NCBI RefSeq assembly: GCF_018531495.1
Contig: NZ_JAHDTI010000017.1
Coordinates: forward strand, 163,978 to 227,977
Length of the DNA stretch: 64,000 nt
DNA from: Nonomuraea sediminis
GTDB taxonomy: Bacteria > Actinomycetota > Actinomycetes > Streptosporangiales > Streptosporangiaceae
Reading direction: 5' to 3'
The position numbers and the translations under genes are program-made. Under the pieces are notes generated by a model. That model searched no databases. It was not told where the DNA came from and saw only the letters and a list, made by a program, of their open reading frames with translations. Position 1 is the first letter of the stretch, and each line of letters starts with the position of its first letter. Positions 8,849 through 18,257 of this stretch are shown here, in pieces.

Positions 8849-10348
8849 GTGGAGGGTGGCTGGGATCAAGCGCGCGAGATCTCGCGGCGCGTCGGGCGCG
8901 GAGTCGCCGACGCCGGCCGCGCGACGTTCCGCGCGGGCAAGGCCACCGCGGTCGGCACCAAGCGAGCGGGCCAGGCCACGGCCAGAGGCGCGCAGCGGGT
9001 CGGCCGCGCCACCAGGAAGGTCACCTACGCCAACGGCGCCGACCGCACCGGGCTGGGCCGGCTGATCGAGCTGAGCGCCGGCGAGAGCGCCGGCGACGCG
9101 CTGGTCACGGTGGCGCTGGCGAGCACGGTCTTCTTCGGGCTGCCGGTCGGCGAGGCCCGCGGGCCCGTGGCGCTGTACCTGGTCATCACGATGATCCCGT
9201 TCGCACTGCTCGCGCCGTTCGTCGGGCCGATCCTCGACCGGTTCAGGTCCGGCCGCCGCTTCGTGATGGCGGGCACGCTGTTCGGCCGCGGGCTGCTGTG
9301 CTTCGCCATGGCCGCGGCCGTCGGCCCGAACGACCTGGTCACGCTGTTCGCTGGGGCGCTTGGCGTGCTGGTGCTCTCCAAGGCCTACAACGTCTCCCGG
9401 GCGGCGATCATGCCGAGCGTGCTGCCCGCCGACATCACGCTGGTCTCGGCCAACGCCCGCGTCACGCTGTTCATCCTGGTCTCGGCGGGCATCGCCGTGC
9501 CGATCGCGGGCGGCCTGACCGCCTGGCTGGGCAGCGCCGCCATGCTGCGCATCGCGATGATCGCCTTCCTGCTGGTCGGGGTCTTCGCGGTACGGCTGCC
9601 GCGGCACGTGGACTCACCCGACGTGGAGGAGGAGCAGCCGGCGGAGGGCAGGGCGCAGCGCTGGCGCACCCTGCTGAAGGTCGGCCCCGTGGTGGGCGAG
9701 GCGGTCGGCGCGAACCTGCTGATCCGGCTGTTCTCCGGGTTCCTGCTGTTCTTCCTGCTGTTCATGGTCCAGGACAAGGGAGCGCCCTGGCTGCTCGTGC
9801 GCGACACGTTCTTCGACGTCAAGGTGACGATCGGGCTGCTGGCGGTCGCGGCGGGGGTGGGCGGCCTGGTGGGCGCGGCCGTGGCGAACTGGTCGCGCAA
9901 CCACTCGCCGCAGCTCATCACCCTGCTCACGCTGGCCGTCACGGTGGTGACCGCGATCGCCACCGCGATCTTCTTCAGCCTGTGGGCGGCGGTGGCGATC
10001 TCGTTCATCACCGCGTTCGCCTCGGGCCTGGGCAAGCTGGCGCTGGACGCGATCGTGCAGCAGGAGATCGGCGAGGAGGTGCGCTCGTCCACGTTCGGCG
10101 TGACCGAGGCGATCCTGCAGCTGTCCTGGGTGTTCGGCGGGCTGATCGGGCTGCTGCTCTCGCTGACCGAGAGCGGCATGGCGGGGCTGATCACGCTGGC
10201 CGTGGTGCTGACCGCGGGCCTGGTGTGGCTGCTGGTCAAGCGCAGGCGGCGGATCCGGGCGGTGAACGCCCGGATCAAGCGCGAGGTCGCCGAGCGGACC
10301 GAGCCGCTCGGCAACCCGCCCGAGCCGCTCGGCAACCCGCAGGGCTAG
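8849..10348 (+). CDS. MFS-type membrane protein with a basic N-terminal extension
   Basis: About 499 residues from GTG 8849 (VEGGWDQAREISRR); no strong ribosome site is visible and upstream in-frame starts exist, so the start is uncertain. Residues 1-65 are rich in Arg, Ala and Gly and probably cytoplasmic. Then come some 12 hydrophobic helices, including ALYLVITMIPFALLAPFVGP followed by the MFS loop ILDRFRSGRRFVMAG. The tail repeats EPLGNPPEPLGNPQG. It resembles actinobacterial MFS proteins annotated only as transporters; the substrate is unknown. Its TAG stop overlaps the TAG of the convergent cold-shock gene through a shared CTAG. Confidence 0.8.
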   Translation: MEGGWDQAREISRRVGRGVADAGRATFRAGKATAVGTKRAGQATARGAQRVGRATRKVTYANGADRTGLGRLIELSAGESAGDALVTVALASTVFFGLPVGEARGPVALYLVITMIPFALLAPFVGPILDRFRSGRRFVMAGTLFGRGLLCFAMAAAVGPNDLVTLFAGALGVLVLSKAYNVSRAAIMPSVLPADITLVSANARVTLFILVSAGIAVPIAGGLTAWLGSAAMLRIAMIAFLLVGVFAVRLPRHVDSPDVEEEQPAEGRAQRWRTLLKVGPVVGEAVGANLLIRLFSGFLLFFLLFMVQDKGAPWLLVRDTFFDVKVTIGLLAVAAGVGGLVGAAVANWSRNHSPQLITLLTLAVTVVTAIATAIFFSLWAAVAISFITAFASGLGKLALDAIVQQEIGEEVRSSTFGVTEAILQLSWVFGGLIGLLLSLTESGMAGLITLAVVLTAGLVWLLVKRRRRIRAVNARIKREVAERTEPLGNPPEPLGNPQG

Positions 10349-10740
10349 GCGTCCAGGTCGTCGGCCACCGCGCGGAGCACCTGGGCGATCTTCTTGGCGT
10401 GCGCCGCCTCGGGGTGCTTGCCCCGCTGGTAGGAGGTGGAGACGTCGTCGAGCAGCTTGATCAGGTCTTCCACGATGACGACCATCTCGTCCGGCTTCTT
10501 GCGCTTGGCCTTGGGCTTGACCTTGGCGAGGGTGGGGGGTTGATCGAGGATCCTGACCGAGAGCGCCTGCTGGCCGCGGCGGCCCTCTGCCACGCCGAAC
10601 TCGACCTTCTGGCCGGGCTTGAGCGGAGCGGCCCCGCTGGGAAGCGCGGAGGAATGCACGAAGACCTCACCACCGTCGTCACGGGTGAGGAAGCCGAAAC
10701 CCTTGTCGGCGTCGTACCACTTGACCTTGCCACTCGGCAC
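10345..10740 (-). CDS. Cold-shock-domain protein with a C-terminal extension
   Basis: 131 residues from GTG 10740, chosen because GAGG lies upstream and the domain begins at once: PSGKVKWYDADKGFGFLTRDDGGEVFVH carries both RNA-binding motifs (KGFGF and VFVH). The OB-fold domain ends near residue 65. A basic linker (KVKPKAKRKK) and a helical C-terminal segment of about 50 residues follow, so this is roughly twice the size of a CspA protein. Such proteins bind single-stranded RNA or DNA. Its stop overlaps that of the convergent MFS gene by 4 bases. Confidence 0.85.
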   Translation of the reverse strand: MPSGKVKWYDADKGFGFLTRDDGGEVFVHSSALPSGAAPLKPGQKVEFGVAEGRRGQQALSVRILDQPPTLAKVKPKAKRKKPDEMVVIVEDLIKLLDDVSTSYQRGKHPEAAHAKKIAQVLRAVADDLDA

Positions 10741-10834
10741 GTGACAGACCTCGTTCAAACAGTCGGAAAAGATGGATGATGGACGTAGGTTATGCCCCGC
10801 GGGGCGCGGGAGCGACCGGGTATTTGACGGGCAA

Positions 10835-11455
10835 TTACCCGATTACGCGGCGAGTACGCCAGCCGGCGAACCATGTGGCGAATTCCGTGAGGTCACCCAG
10901 CGCCACATCCGCTCCGTGATCACGCAGCTCTCCCACCGTGTAGGGCCCCGTGGCGACCGTCACGCTGACCGCGCCACCCGCTCGCGCCGCCTCGATGTCC
11001 GCGACGTGATCACCAACATAGGCCGCGGCGCCGAAGCGCGCGAGTGCCGAACCCTTGTCCGCGCCGAAGACCGAGCCCACCACCTCGTCGACGGGGAACC
11101 CGAGCAGCTCGACCGTGGCGGCGGCGTCGCGGACGTTCTTGCCCGTCACCACGATGACCCTGCCGCCGTCGGCCTTGACCGCCTCGACCGCCTCGTGCGC
11201 GCCCGCCATCGCGGTGTGCGCGGGCACGCCGACGCCGGGGTAGATCTGCCGGAAGATCTGGGCAGCGGCGGGCACCTCCTCGGCGGGCACCCAGTTGGCC
11301 AGCTCGCGCTCCAGCGGCGGGCCCAGTCTGGTGATGATGGCGGCACTGTCGATGAAGATCCCCAGCCGGGTCGCCAGCTCGTCGTAAACGGCCGCTATGC
11401 CCGAGCGCGTGTCCGCCAAAGTCATGTCAAGGTCGAAGCCCACCGCAGTTGCCAC
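10835..11455 (-). CDS. HAD-superfamily hydrolase (phosphoglycolate phosphatase-like)
   Basis: 206 residues from GTG 11455. The haloacid dehalogenase motifs are complete: motif I GFDLDMTLAD (nucleophile Asp8, acid/base Asp10), motif II VIVVTGK, motif III lysine in FGADKGSAL, motif IV YVGDHVADIEAARAGG. A helical cap sits between motifs I and II, as in the Gph/PGP subfamily. It should remove phosphate from a small metabolite; the substrate is open. It is followed 94 bases later by the cold-shock gene on the same strand. Confidence 0.85.
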   Translation of the reverse strand: MATAVGFDLDMTLADTRSGIAAVYDELATRLGIFIDSAAIITRLGPPLERELANWVPAEEVPAAAQIFRQIYPGVGVPAHTAMAGAHEAVEAVKADGGRVIVVTGKNVRDAAATVELLGFPVDEVVGSVFGADKGSALARFGAAAYVGDHVADIEAARAGGAVSVTVATGPYTVGELRDHGADVALGDLTEFATWFAGWRTRRVIG

Positions 11456-11568
11456 CCCAGCAGGATGCCAAACACCGGTGCATTACACGTAACGGGGGCT
11501 CTTGTGGGACCGTTGGAGTGGGAAGAAAGGAATTACTTATCCGGAGGCAAGAGCGTGGAGGAGAGGCC

Positions 11569-11973
11569 ATGACGGAAAGCCCCAAACCGCCTGAGCCTGG
11601 AGACCGGCTCGTCGCCGCTCCGCTGGAACCACCGCACCGGCACCGGCCCGCCCGCCCGGCGCAGGTCTCGCCCGCGCGCAGCGCCTGGGGGACGACCGTG
11701 ACGTTCCTGGTCTGGGCGGTCCGGGTGGCCACCAGGCTGGCCGCGCTCGTCCTGGTGCTCTACGCGGTCTTCACCGTGTTCAAGGCCAACCCGGCCAACG
11801 TCTGGTACCAGTTCGTCGAGTCCCTGGCCGGCTGGCTGTCGCTCGGCCTGGCCAACCTGTTCCAGCTCGCCGACGTCCGCTGGACCACCCTGGTCGACTA
11901 CGGGCTCGCGGCGATCGTCTGGCTGATCATCGGCTCGGTCGTGGCGAGCCTCATCCGGCGTGCGTCGCCGTGA
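11569..11973 (+). CDS. Small two-helix membrane protein, unknown function
   Basis: 134 residues from ATG 11569, preceded by GGAGGAGAGG. The first 40 residues are Pro/Arg-rich and probably cytoplasmic (PPEPGD, PPHRHRPARPAQ). Two transmembrane segments follow, TRLAALVLVLYAVFTVF and LAAIVWLIIGSVVASLI, separated by an amphipathic stretch with aromatic residues, and the end is basic (RRASP). I do not recognise the family. The TetR gene begins 18 bases after its stop, so the two are probably one operon and the regulator may control it. Confidence 0.7.
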   Translation: MTESPKPPEPGDRLVAAPLEPPHRHRPARPAQVSPARSAWGTTVTFLVWAVRVATRLAALVLVLYAVFTVFKANPANVWYQFVESLAGWLSLGLANLFQLADVRWTTLVDYGLAAIVWLIIGSVVASLIRRASP

Positions 11974-11991
11974 CCAAAAACTAGGACGGAC

Positions 11992-12639
11992 ATGACCAGA
12001 TCGCCTGGCGCAGGAGCTTCTGCCAAGACCGTGAGCACGCGCGAGCGGATCATCGACGAGGCCCTGCGCCTGTTCGCTGAGCGCGGCTATTCGGCCACCT
12101 CGGTCGCCGAGATCGAGGCCGCCTCGGGGCTCTCCCCCGGCGCCGGCGGCCTGTACCGGCACTTCAAGTCCAAGTACGAGGTCCTCGCCGCGGCGATCAA
12201 CGAGCACGCCAACCGCACCCGCACCCAGGTGGCCGAGAGCCTGGCCCAGCTCGACACCATGGAGCAGGACGGCCTGGAGGTACGGCTGTCGCACCTGGTC
12301 AGGGCGGGGCTGGCCAAGGTCCGCGAGGAGTCGGAGCTGACCAGGGTCTTCTTCCGCGACCTGAGCCAGTTCCCCGAGCTGGTCACGGTGGTCCGCGAGG
12401 GGCTGCTGCAGCCGATGTTCGACGCGATCGTCACCTGGTTCCGCGCCCAGCCCGAGTACGCCGACGCCAAGGTCGACTGGACCGGCATCGCCGCCGTGCT
12501 GGGCGGCTCGGTGGTCCACTACCGCCTGTTCCAGGAGACGGTGGGCGAGTCGCCGGGCCACGCGGAGAAGGACCAGTTCGTCCAGGCCTGGGTACGGCTG
12601 GCGGTAGGCCTGCTGCCCGCTCCCGCGCCCGTCAGTTGA
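11992..12639 (+). CDS. TetR-family transcriptional regulator
   Basis: 215 residues from ATG 11992 with AGGACGG upstream. The N-terminal DNA-binding domain is typical: TRERIIDEALRLFAERGYSATSVAEIEAASGLSPGAGGLYRHFKSKYEVLAAAI (about residues 17-70), with SVAEIEAASGLSPGAGGLYR as the helix-turn-helix. The C-terminal helical domain binds an unknown ligand. It lies 18 bases after the small membrane protein gene, and its end overlaps the convergent gene by 8 bases. Confidence 0.9.
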   Translation: MTRSPGAGASAKTVSTRERIIDEALRLFAERGYSATSVAEIEAASGLSPGAGGLYRHFKSKYEVLAAAINEHANRTRTQVAESLAQLDTMEQDGLEVRLSHLVRAGLAKVREESELTRVFFRDLSQFPELVTVVREGLLQPMFDAIVTWFRAQPEYADAKVDWTGIAAVLGGSVVHYRLFQETVGESPGHAEKDQFVQAWVRLAVGLLPAPAPVS

Positions 12640-13483
12640 CGTCGAAGAGCCGGTAGGCCAGCCAGACCACGCCCAGCCCTGCGCCGATCATGAACATCAC
12701 GCCGCTGACGTCGTAGAACTGGACGAAGAACGCCTGCAGCCCCTGCTGGCCGCCCGACCGCAGCCCACCCACGAGCACGCCTCCCACGGTGTAGCCGAGG
12801 ATCGGCGCCCCGATGCCGAGCAGCCGGTCACGCAGCGCCCAGCTGTCGCTGGACAGCACCAGCACCGCTCCCAGCGCCCACACCAGCACCGGCACCCGGA
12901 AGATCGCCACGGCGGGCAGGTTGAACGGGATCAGCAGCGCCGCCAGCACCAGGATCGCCATGGCCAGCACCTCCCGCCGGTGCTCCCGCAGGATGGACAC
13001 GGCGTCGCGGCCCTCGGTCGCCATGGGGTTCGCGCTGGACATCGCGGCCCTGCGTAACCCGGCGAACGACAGCCCGCGCCTGGCCAGCCGCTGCTGCGCC
13101 GGCCTCCTGCCCTGCTCCACCCCGGGCGGCGACGGCACGGGCTCGGCGTCGTCCACGATCGACGGGAAGACCGCGGTGGCCCCGTCGGCCGCGGCGGGAT
13201 ACCCGGGCAGGCCGCCCGCACCCGAGTCAGCGGGAGCCGAGGTGTTCTGGGCGAGCCGGTTCACCTCGCGGGCGACGAGCGCCTTGGGGTCGCCGAAGCG
13301 GGCGAGCACCCTGGCCACCTCGCGGGCGTCCTGGCTGCCGCGCCGTTCCTCCTCGATCCTGGCCCGCAGCCGCTTGACGAAGTCGAGCCGCTGATCTGAT
13401 CTGAGAACACCATGAGCGGCGTCAGCGGCTTTACTGACGTAATTAAGCACGAGCTGGTCCGCGCGCTCTATCACGAGAGCCAC
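12632..13483 (-). CDS. Membrane protein with N-terminal helical domain, unknown function
   Basis: 283 residues if GTG 13483 is the start (GGGGC precedes it; GTG 13474 and an ATG at 13516 are alternatives). The N-terminal 90 residues are soluble and charged (QRLDFVKRLRARIEEERRG, VARVLARFGDPKALVAREVNRL), like the N-terminal domain of HAAS-type proteins. A Pro/Ala-rich linker follows, then about four to five transmembrane helices up to the end (LFDVN). No catalytic motif is seen. It is divergent from the helicase-associated gene, the starts being less than 30 bases apart, so their promoters overlap. Confidence 0.7.
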   Translation of the reverse strand: MALVIERADQLVLNYVSKAADAAHGVLRSDQRLDFVKRLRARIEEERRGSQDAREVARVLARFGDPKALVAREVNRLAQNTSAPADSGAGGLPGYPAAADGATAVFPSIVDDAEPVPSPPGVEQGRRPAQQRLARRGLSFAGLRRAAMSSANPMATEGRDAVSILREHRREVLAMAILVLAALLIPFNLPAVAIFRVPVLVWALGAVLVLSSDSWALRDRLLGIGAPILGYTVGGVLVGGLRSGGQQGLQAFFVQFYDVSGVMFMIGAGLGVVWLAYRLFDVN

Positions 13484-13509
13484 TCTGCCCCAATCGGGTG
13501 GGACATACC

Positions 13510-15852
13510 ATGGCATCGATGGAGTTCACGGAGTGGATCAGGGGGCGCACCGACGCACAGCTCAGGGCGCTGGTCTCCGCGCGTCCCGAGCTGATCACTC
13601 CGGTGCCCGCCCACCTGGAGGGGCTCGCCTCACGGGCCGGCAGCCCGTCGGCGATCGGCCGCGTGCTCGACCGGCTCGACCGGTTCACGCTCGCGGTCGT
13701 CGAGACGCTCGCCGTACAGCGGAAACCGCCGACCAAGGCGGCGCTCAGGAGGCTGCTCGCCAAGGCGCTGGCCGAGGGTGAGGCGGGGCCGGCGCTCGAG
13801 GCGGCGCTGGAGCGGCTGCGGGAGTTGGCGCTGGTCTACGGGCCTGACAGCGCTATCGAGCTGGCGCCGGGCGTGCGCAAGGTGCTGGACGACCCTGCCG
13901 GGCTCGGGCCGCCGGTGGCCGAGGTGTTCCGCCACCATCCGCCCGAGCAGCTGGAGGAGATGGCCGACGAGCTCACGCCGGGCACGGCGGGGACGGGCAA
14001 GGAACGGCTGGCGGCGGCGCTGGCCGAGCCGGAGAAGCTGATCGCCGAGGTGTCGCCCGAGGCCAGGACGGCGCTGGACCAGCTGGCCTGGGGTCCGCCG
14101 ACGGGCCGGGTGCCCAACGCCAGGCGCGAGGTGCGGGTGGAGTCGGCCCGCTCCCCCATCGAGCAGCTGCTGGCCCGCGGGCTGCTGGCGGCGACCGGTG
14201 AGGAGAGCGTGACGCTGCCGCGCGAGGTGGCGCTGTACCTGCGTGACGGGCGCGTCCACCGCGACCTGCACGCCGTACCGCCGGCGCTCGAGGGGTCCGC
14301 GCGGGACATGAAGCTGGCCGATCGGACGGCGGCGGGGCAGGCGTTCACGTTCGTCAGGCTGGTGGAGGAGCTGTGCGAGCGGTGGAGCATCGACCCGCCG
14401 GGCGTGCTGCGCACGGGCGGGCTCGGCGTGCGCGACATGAAGCGGACGGCCACCGAGCTGGACGTGCCCGAGTGGGTGGCGGCGCTGGTGGTCGAGGTGA
14501 CGCACGCGGCGGGGCTGATCGCGGCGGGCGGCACCGTGGACGGCGAGTGGCTGCCCACGACCGGCTACGACCTGTGGCGGATCCGGCCGACCGCCGAGCG
14601 CTGGGTGTCCCTGGCGGTGACCTGGCTGCAGATGGACCGGGTGCCAGGGCTGGTGGGTGAGCGCGACGATCGCGACAAGCCGCTCAACGCGCTGCACACC
14701 GACCTGCGTCGCTCGTCCGCGCCGTCGGTCAGGGCGGCCGCGCTGGGCGTGCTTGCCTCGGCGCCCGGCCTGGCGCCGACCCGCGACTCGGTGCTGGACC
14801 GGCTGGCCTGGGAGCAGCCGCGGCGCAGGGGGCCGCTGCGGGAGCGGCTGACGGAGTTCACGCTGCGGGAGGCCGAGCAGGTCGGCATCACCGGGCTGGG
14901 CGCGCTGTCGGTGCACGGGCGGGCGCTGCTGCAGGGCGGCGCGGCGGCCGAGGCGCTGGAGCCGCTGCTGCCCGAGCCGGTCGACCACGTGCTGCTGCAG
15001 GCCGACCTCACCGCCGTCGCGCCCGGCCCGCTGACCAGCGACCTGAACCGGTGGATGACGCTGGCGGCCGACGTGGAGTCCAAGGGTGGCGCGACCGTCT
15101 ACCGCTTCAGCGAGGGCTCGATCCGGCGCGCGCTGGACGCGGGTCAGGGCGCCGAGGAGATGCTGGCCATGCTGGAGCGCCACTCGGCCACGCCCGTCCC
15201 GCAGGCCCTGTCCTACCTGGTCGCCGACGTCGCGCGGCGCCACGGACGCATCAGGGTCGGTACGGCCAGCGCCTACATCCGCTGCGACGACCCGGCCATG
15301 CTCGACCAGATCACCGCCGACCGGCGCTCCGCCCAGCTGCGGCTGCGCAGGCTGGCGCCCACCGTGATCGCCTCCAGGTCGTCCCGGACGGTGCTGGTGG
15401 ACTCGCTGCGGGCGATGGGGTACGCCCCGGTGGCCGAGTCGCTGGACGGCGACGTGATCATCTCCCAGCTCGACAGCCGGCGCACCGAGGGGCTGCCTCC
15501 CGCGCGCGCCGTATCGTCGGGCAACGGGCTGGACCCGCAAGTGGCGGCGGCAGCCGTACGGGCTCTGCGGGCCGGTGACGCGGCACACCTGGCGCGGCGC
15601 GAGCCGGTGGAGGCGCCGGGCGGTCAGATCCCGCGCGGGCCGGCGACCGCGACGATCAACGCCCTGCAGGAGGCCATCCGGCAGGGCGTGCGGGTGTGGA
15701 TCGGCTACCTCGACTCGCAGGGCAACGCGACCTCGCGCATCCTGGAGCCGGCGCGCATGGAGGGCGGCTACCTGACCGCCTACGACGAGACGCGGGCGGC
15801 GGTGCACCGTTTCGCGCTGCACCGCATCACCGGGGTCGCCGACTTGTCCTGA
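13510..15852 (+). CDS. Helicase-associated protein (Rv0862c-like), XPB partner family
   Basis: About 780 residues from ATG 13510 (an in-frame ATG at 13519 and a GTG at 13498 are alternatives). The family is the large actinobacterial protein annotated as helicase conserved C-terminal domain, normally encoded next to XPB, as Rv0862c and Rv0861c are in Mycobacterium tuberculosis. The helicase-C-like segment lies near residues 480-620 (VDHVLLQADLTAVAPGPLTSDL, ADVESKGGATVYRFSEGSIRRALD). The last 70 residues (QEAIRQGVRVWIGYLDSQGN, then RILEPARMEGGYLTAYDE) are a WYL-like fold. No Walker motif is present, so it is not itself a helicase. Here XPB lies 3.4 kb downstream, not adjacent. Confidence 0.8.
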   Translation: MASMEFTEWIRGRTDAQLRALVSARPELITPVPAHLEGLASRAGSPSAIGRVLDRLDRFTLAVVETLAVQRKPPTKAALRRLLAKALAEGEAGPALEAALERLRELALVYGPDSAIELAPGVRKVLDDPAGLGPPVAEVFRHHPPEQLEEMADELTPGTAGTGKERLAAALAEPEKLIAEVSPEARTALDQLAWGPPTGRVPNARREVRVESARSPIEQLLARGLLAATGEESVTLPREVALYLRDGRVHRDLHAVPPALEGSARDMKLADRTAAGQAFTFVRLVEELCERWSIDPPGVLRTGGLGVRDMKRTATELDVPEWVAALVVEVTHAAGLIAAGGTVDGEWLPTTGYDLWRIRPTAERWVSLAVTWLQMDRVPGLVGERDDRDKPLNALHTDLRRSSAPSVRAAALGVLASAPGLAPTRDSVLDRLAWEQPRRRGPLRERLTEFTLREAEQVGITGLGALSVHGRALLQGGAAAEALEPLLPEPVDHVLLQADLTAVAPGPLTSDLNRWMTLAADVESKGGATVYRFSEGSIRRALDAGQGAEEMLAMLERHSATPVPQALSYLVADVARRHGRIRVGTASAYIRCDDPAMLDQITADRRSAQLRLRRLAPTVIASRSSRTVLVDSLRAMGYAPVAESLDGDVIISQLDSRRTEGLPPARAVSSGNGLDPQVAAAAVRALRAGDAAHLARREPVEAPGGQIPRGPATATINALQEAIRQGVRVWIGYLDSQGNATSRILEPARMEGGYLTAYDETRAAVHRFALHRITGVADLS

Positions 15853-15896
15853 CCCACTGTCTTGACGGGGCTCCGCGGCCGGGTGACTTTGATGCC

Positions 15897-17360
15897 ATGA
15901 CCACATTGGGGCGGCTGGCCGAGGAGTCCTGGGAGCGGTTCGGCGACTACGAGTCGGTGTTCTACGAGGGCACCTGGCATCGCAGCCACGCGCTCGCCGA
16001 GCGGGCAAGGCGCGTGTGCGGCGGGTTGATCGAGGCGGGCATCGGGCCGGGTGACCGGGTCGTGGTGATGATGGCGAACTCGCCGGAGGTGCCGCTCATC
16101 TACCAGGCCGTCTGGTCGGCGGGTGCCGTGGTGACGCCGGTGGTGTTCCTGGTCGGGGCAGAGGAACTGCGGCACATCCTGACCGACAGCGGGGCGAGCG
16201 CGGTCATCACCTCGCCCGAGCTGGTGCCCACGGTCGAGGCGTCCGCCGTCGACATCCCGATATTTGTCGATACGGCGGAGCTGGAGCGAGCCGCCGAGCA
16301 CGGGCCGGTCGCGCGGGAACCCGGGGATCTGGCCGCGCTGATGTACACCGGCGGCACCACGGGCAAGGCCAAGGGGGTCATGCTGACCCATGGCGGGCTC
16401 TGGCAGGTGGGCAGGAGCGCCTTCGAGATCTCGCACCAGGAGGGGCTGAACCGCGGCCTGGTGCCGGTGCCGCTCTCCCACGCCTACGGGCTGATCGTCA
16501 CCGTCGGCGGGATGCACGCGACCGAACCGCAGCAGGCCGTCCTGATGCGCTGGTTCGACCCCAAGGCGTTCCTGGCGCTGGCCGCCGAGCAGCGGGTGCA
16601 GTTCGGGGCCGTGGTGCCCGCGATGCTGCAGATGCTGCTCGCCGAGCCGCTGGAGGACACTCCCCTTCCTGACCTGGCGTATCTGACCTGCGGGGCGGCG
16701 CCGCTGGGCCGGGACGTGCTGGAGGAGTTCGAGCGCCGGGTGCCGGGCGTGCAGATCCTCGAGGGATACGGCATGACCGAGACCAGCGCGGTGACCTCGT
16801 TCAACCCGCCGGGCCGTCGCCGGGTGGGCAGCGTCGGGCTGCCGCTGCCCGGTTACACGGTCATGATCCGCGACGCCGACGGCGCGGCCATGGAGGTCGG
16901 CGACGTGGGCGAGATCTGCATCCGGGCCGGCTCGCTCATGCTGGGCTACTGGGGCGCGGCGGAGACCGGCGACACGGCCCTGGTCGACGGCGAGCTGCAC
17001 ACCGGCGACATCGGCTGCGTGGACGAGGACGGCTACCTCTACATCGTCGACAGGAAGAAGGACCTGATCATCCGCGGCGGGTTCAACGTGTTCCCGCGCG
17101 ACGTGGAGGACGCGCTCAACGAGCACCCCGACGTGGTGATGTCGGGCGTGGTCGGCCGTCCCGAGCCGCGCATCGGCGAGGAGGTGGTGGCCTTCGTCCA
17201 GCTGCGCCCCGGCGGCACGGTCACCGCCGAGGCCCTGATCGCCTGGGCCCGCGACCGGGTCGGCCGGGTGAAGTACCCCCGCGAGGTGGTCTTCGTCGAC
17301 TCGATCCCGATCACGAGCGTGCTCAAGCTGGACCGCAAGGCGCTGCGGGCCCTGCTCTAG
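15897..17360 (+). CDS. Acyl-CoA ligase (class I adenylate-forming enzyme)
   Basis: 487 residues from ATG 15897. The adenylation core motifs are all present: phosphate loop MYTGGTTGKAKGVMLTH, GYGMTETSAVTSF (A5), LHTGDIGCVDEDGYLYIVDR (A7) running into KKDLIIRGGFNVFPRDVE (A8), and the C-terminal SVLKLDRKALR with the catalytic lysine of adenylation (A10). It should activate a carboxylic acid with ATP and transfer it to CoA; a long- or medium-chain fatty acid is the likely substrate, but the pocket was not analysed. It follows the helicase-associated gene by 44 bases. Its TAG stop shares CTAG with the convergent gene. Confidence 0.9.
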   Translation: MTTLGRLAEESWERFGDYESVFYEGTWHRSHALAERARRVCGGLIEAGIGPGDRVVVMMANSPEVPLIYQAVWSAGAVVTPVVFLVGAEELRHILTDSGASAVITSPELVPTVEASAVDIPIFVDTAELERAAEHGPVAREPGDLAALMYTGGTTGKAKGVMLTHGGLWQVGRSAFEISHQEGLNRGLVPVPLSHAYGLIVTVGGMHATEPQQAVLMRWFDPKAFLALAAEQRVQFGAVVPAMLQMLLAEPLEDTPLPDLAYLTCGAAPLGRDVLEEFERRVPGVQILEGYGMTETSAVTSFNPPGRRRVGSVGLPLPGYTVMIRDADGAAMEVGDVGEICIRAGSLMLGYWGAAETGDTALVDGELHTGDIGCVDEDGYLYIVDRKKDLIIRGGFNVFPRDVEDALNEHPDVVMSGVVGRPEPRIGEEVVAFVQLRPGGTVTAEALIAWARDRVGRVKYPREVVFVDSIPITSVLKLDRKALRALL

Positions 17361-18256
17361 TCGTTGTCGTCGGGCGCGCCCGCCGAGGGGACCTTGGCGC
17401 CGCCCTTGACGGCCAGCACCCGGCCGTCCCCGTCATAGGCGGTCACCGTGCGCAGGTCGCCGCTGACGATGGGCGGGTGGGCGCGGGTTCTGATGATGAA
17501 GAAGCCGTTGCCCAGCACCGCGTCGGCGCGGCTGCCGTCCTTCCAGACGGCTTCGACCCGCTTGACCTCGGGCTTCACCCGGCCGGCCACGACGCGGAAG
17601 TTCGGGTCGCCGCCCTTGGGCGGGTTGATCATCGACTGCATCTGGAAGTCGTAGACGTCGACGCTCAACACTCCGTCGAAGGCCAGGTCGCCCGGTGGTT
17701 CGAAGCCCCAGTAGGTGAAGTGCGCGTCGGTCGGGTAGCTCACCCCGCGCACGCCCGGCGTGCACAGCACGAACCCCTTCAGGCTGCCCACCAGCCGGGT
17801 CACGCCCTCCTTGTCCGCGGACTCCACCAGCCAGCGGAAGTCCTGGGGCACGCCGTGCTGCGGCAGCACCCGCTCGCCGTCCATGTTGTGCACGGTCCCG
17901 CCGTGCGGCATGCAGGTCAGGACCTGGCCGAACCGCTCGGAGTCGTTGGCCGGCAGCGGTCCGAGCGCGGGCGCGCCGTTGTTGGTCGGCGACGGGCTGG
18001 GCGTGGGGTACATGGGCGAGGGGTTGACCGGGATCGGGCCCACGAGGGTCGGGTCCTTGGTCTCGACCGGCCGCAGCTGCACGACGCCGTAGGCCGTCAG
18101 GGCCGCCGCCGTCACCAGCCCCAACGCCCAGCGCGTACGGCGCCGCCGTACCCGGGATCGCATCGCCCGCCTGGCCAGCAGCGCGGGGTCGGCGGGAGTG
18201 GCGCGCGCGGCCATGGTGCGCAGCGCCTCGCTGATGGTGCGTTCGTCGACCGCCAT
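17357..18256 (-). CDS. Single-pass membrane protein encoded with a SigE-family sigma factor
   Basis: 299 residues from ATG 18256, one base after the sigma-factor stop (TGACATG). The cytoplasmic N-terminus of about 42 residues (MAVDERTISEALRTMAARATP) ends in RRRRTRW, then one transmembrane helix (ALGLVTAAALTAYGVVQL), a Pro/Ser/Thr-rich linker and an extracytoplasmic domain of about 200 residues with cysteines (LTCMPHGG, VLCTPG). The topology and gene order fit an anti-sigma-like partner, but the HxxxCxxC zinc motif of ZAS anti-sigma factors is missing. Co-expression with the sigma factor is secure from spacing; regulation of it is inference. Confidence 0.75.
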   Translation of the reverse strand: MAVDERTISEALRTMAARATPADPALLARRAMRSRVRRRRTRWALGLVTAAALTAYGVVQLRPVETKDPTLVGPIPVNPSPMYPTPSPSPTNNGAPALGPLPANDSERFGQVLTCMPHGGTVHNMDGERVLPQHGVPQDFRWLVESADKEGVTRLVGSLKGFVLCTPGVRGVSYPTDAHFTYWGFEPPGDLAFDGVLSVDVYDFQMQSMINPPKGGDPNFRVVAGRVKPEVKRVEAVWKDGSRADAVLGNGFFIIRTRAHPPIVSGDLRTVTAYDGDGRVLAVKGGAKVPSAGAPDDND

Positions 18257-18257
18257 G

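Noticed and set aside
13630..16008. Long minus-strand open frame opposite the helicase-associated gene
   Set aside because: Arg/Gln/Pro-rich shadow of a well-supported plus-strand gene; no start signal or domain.
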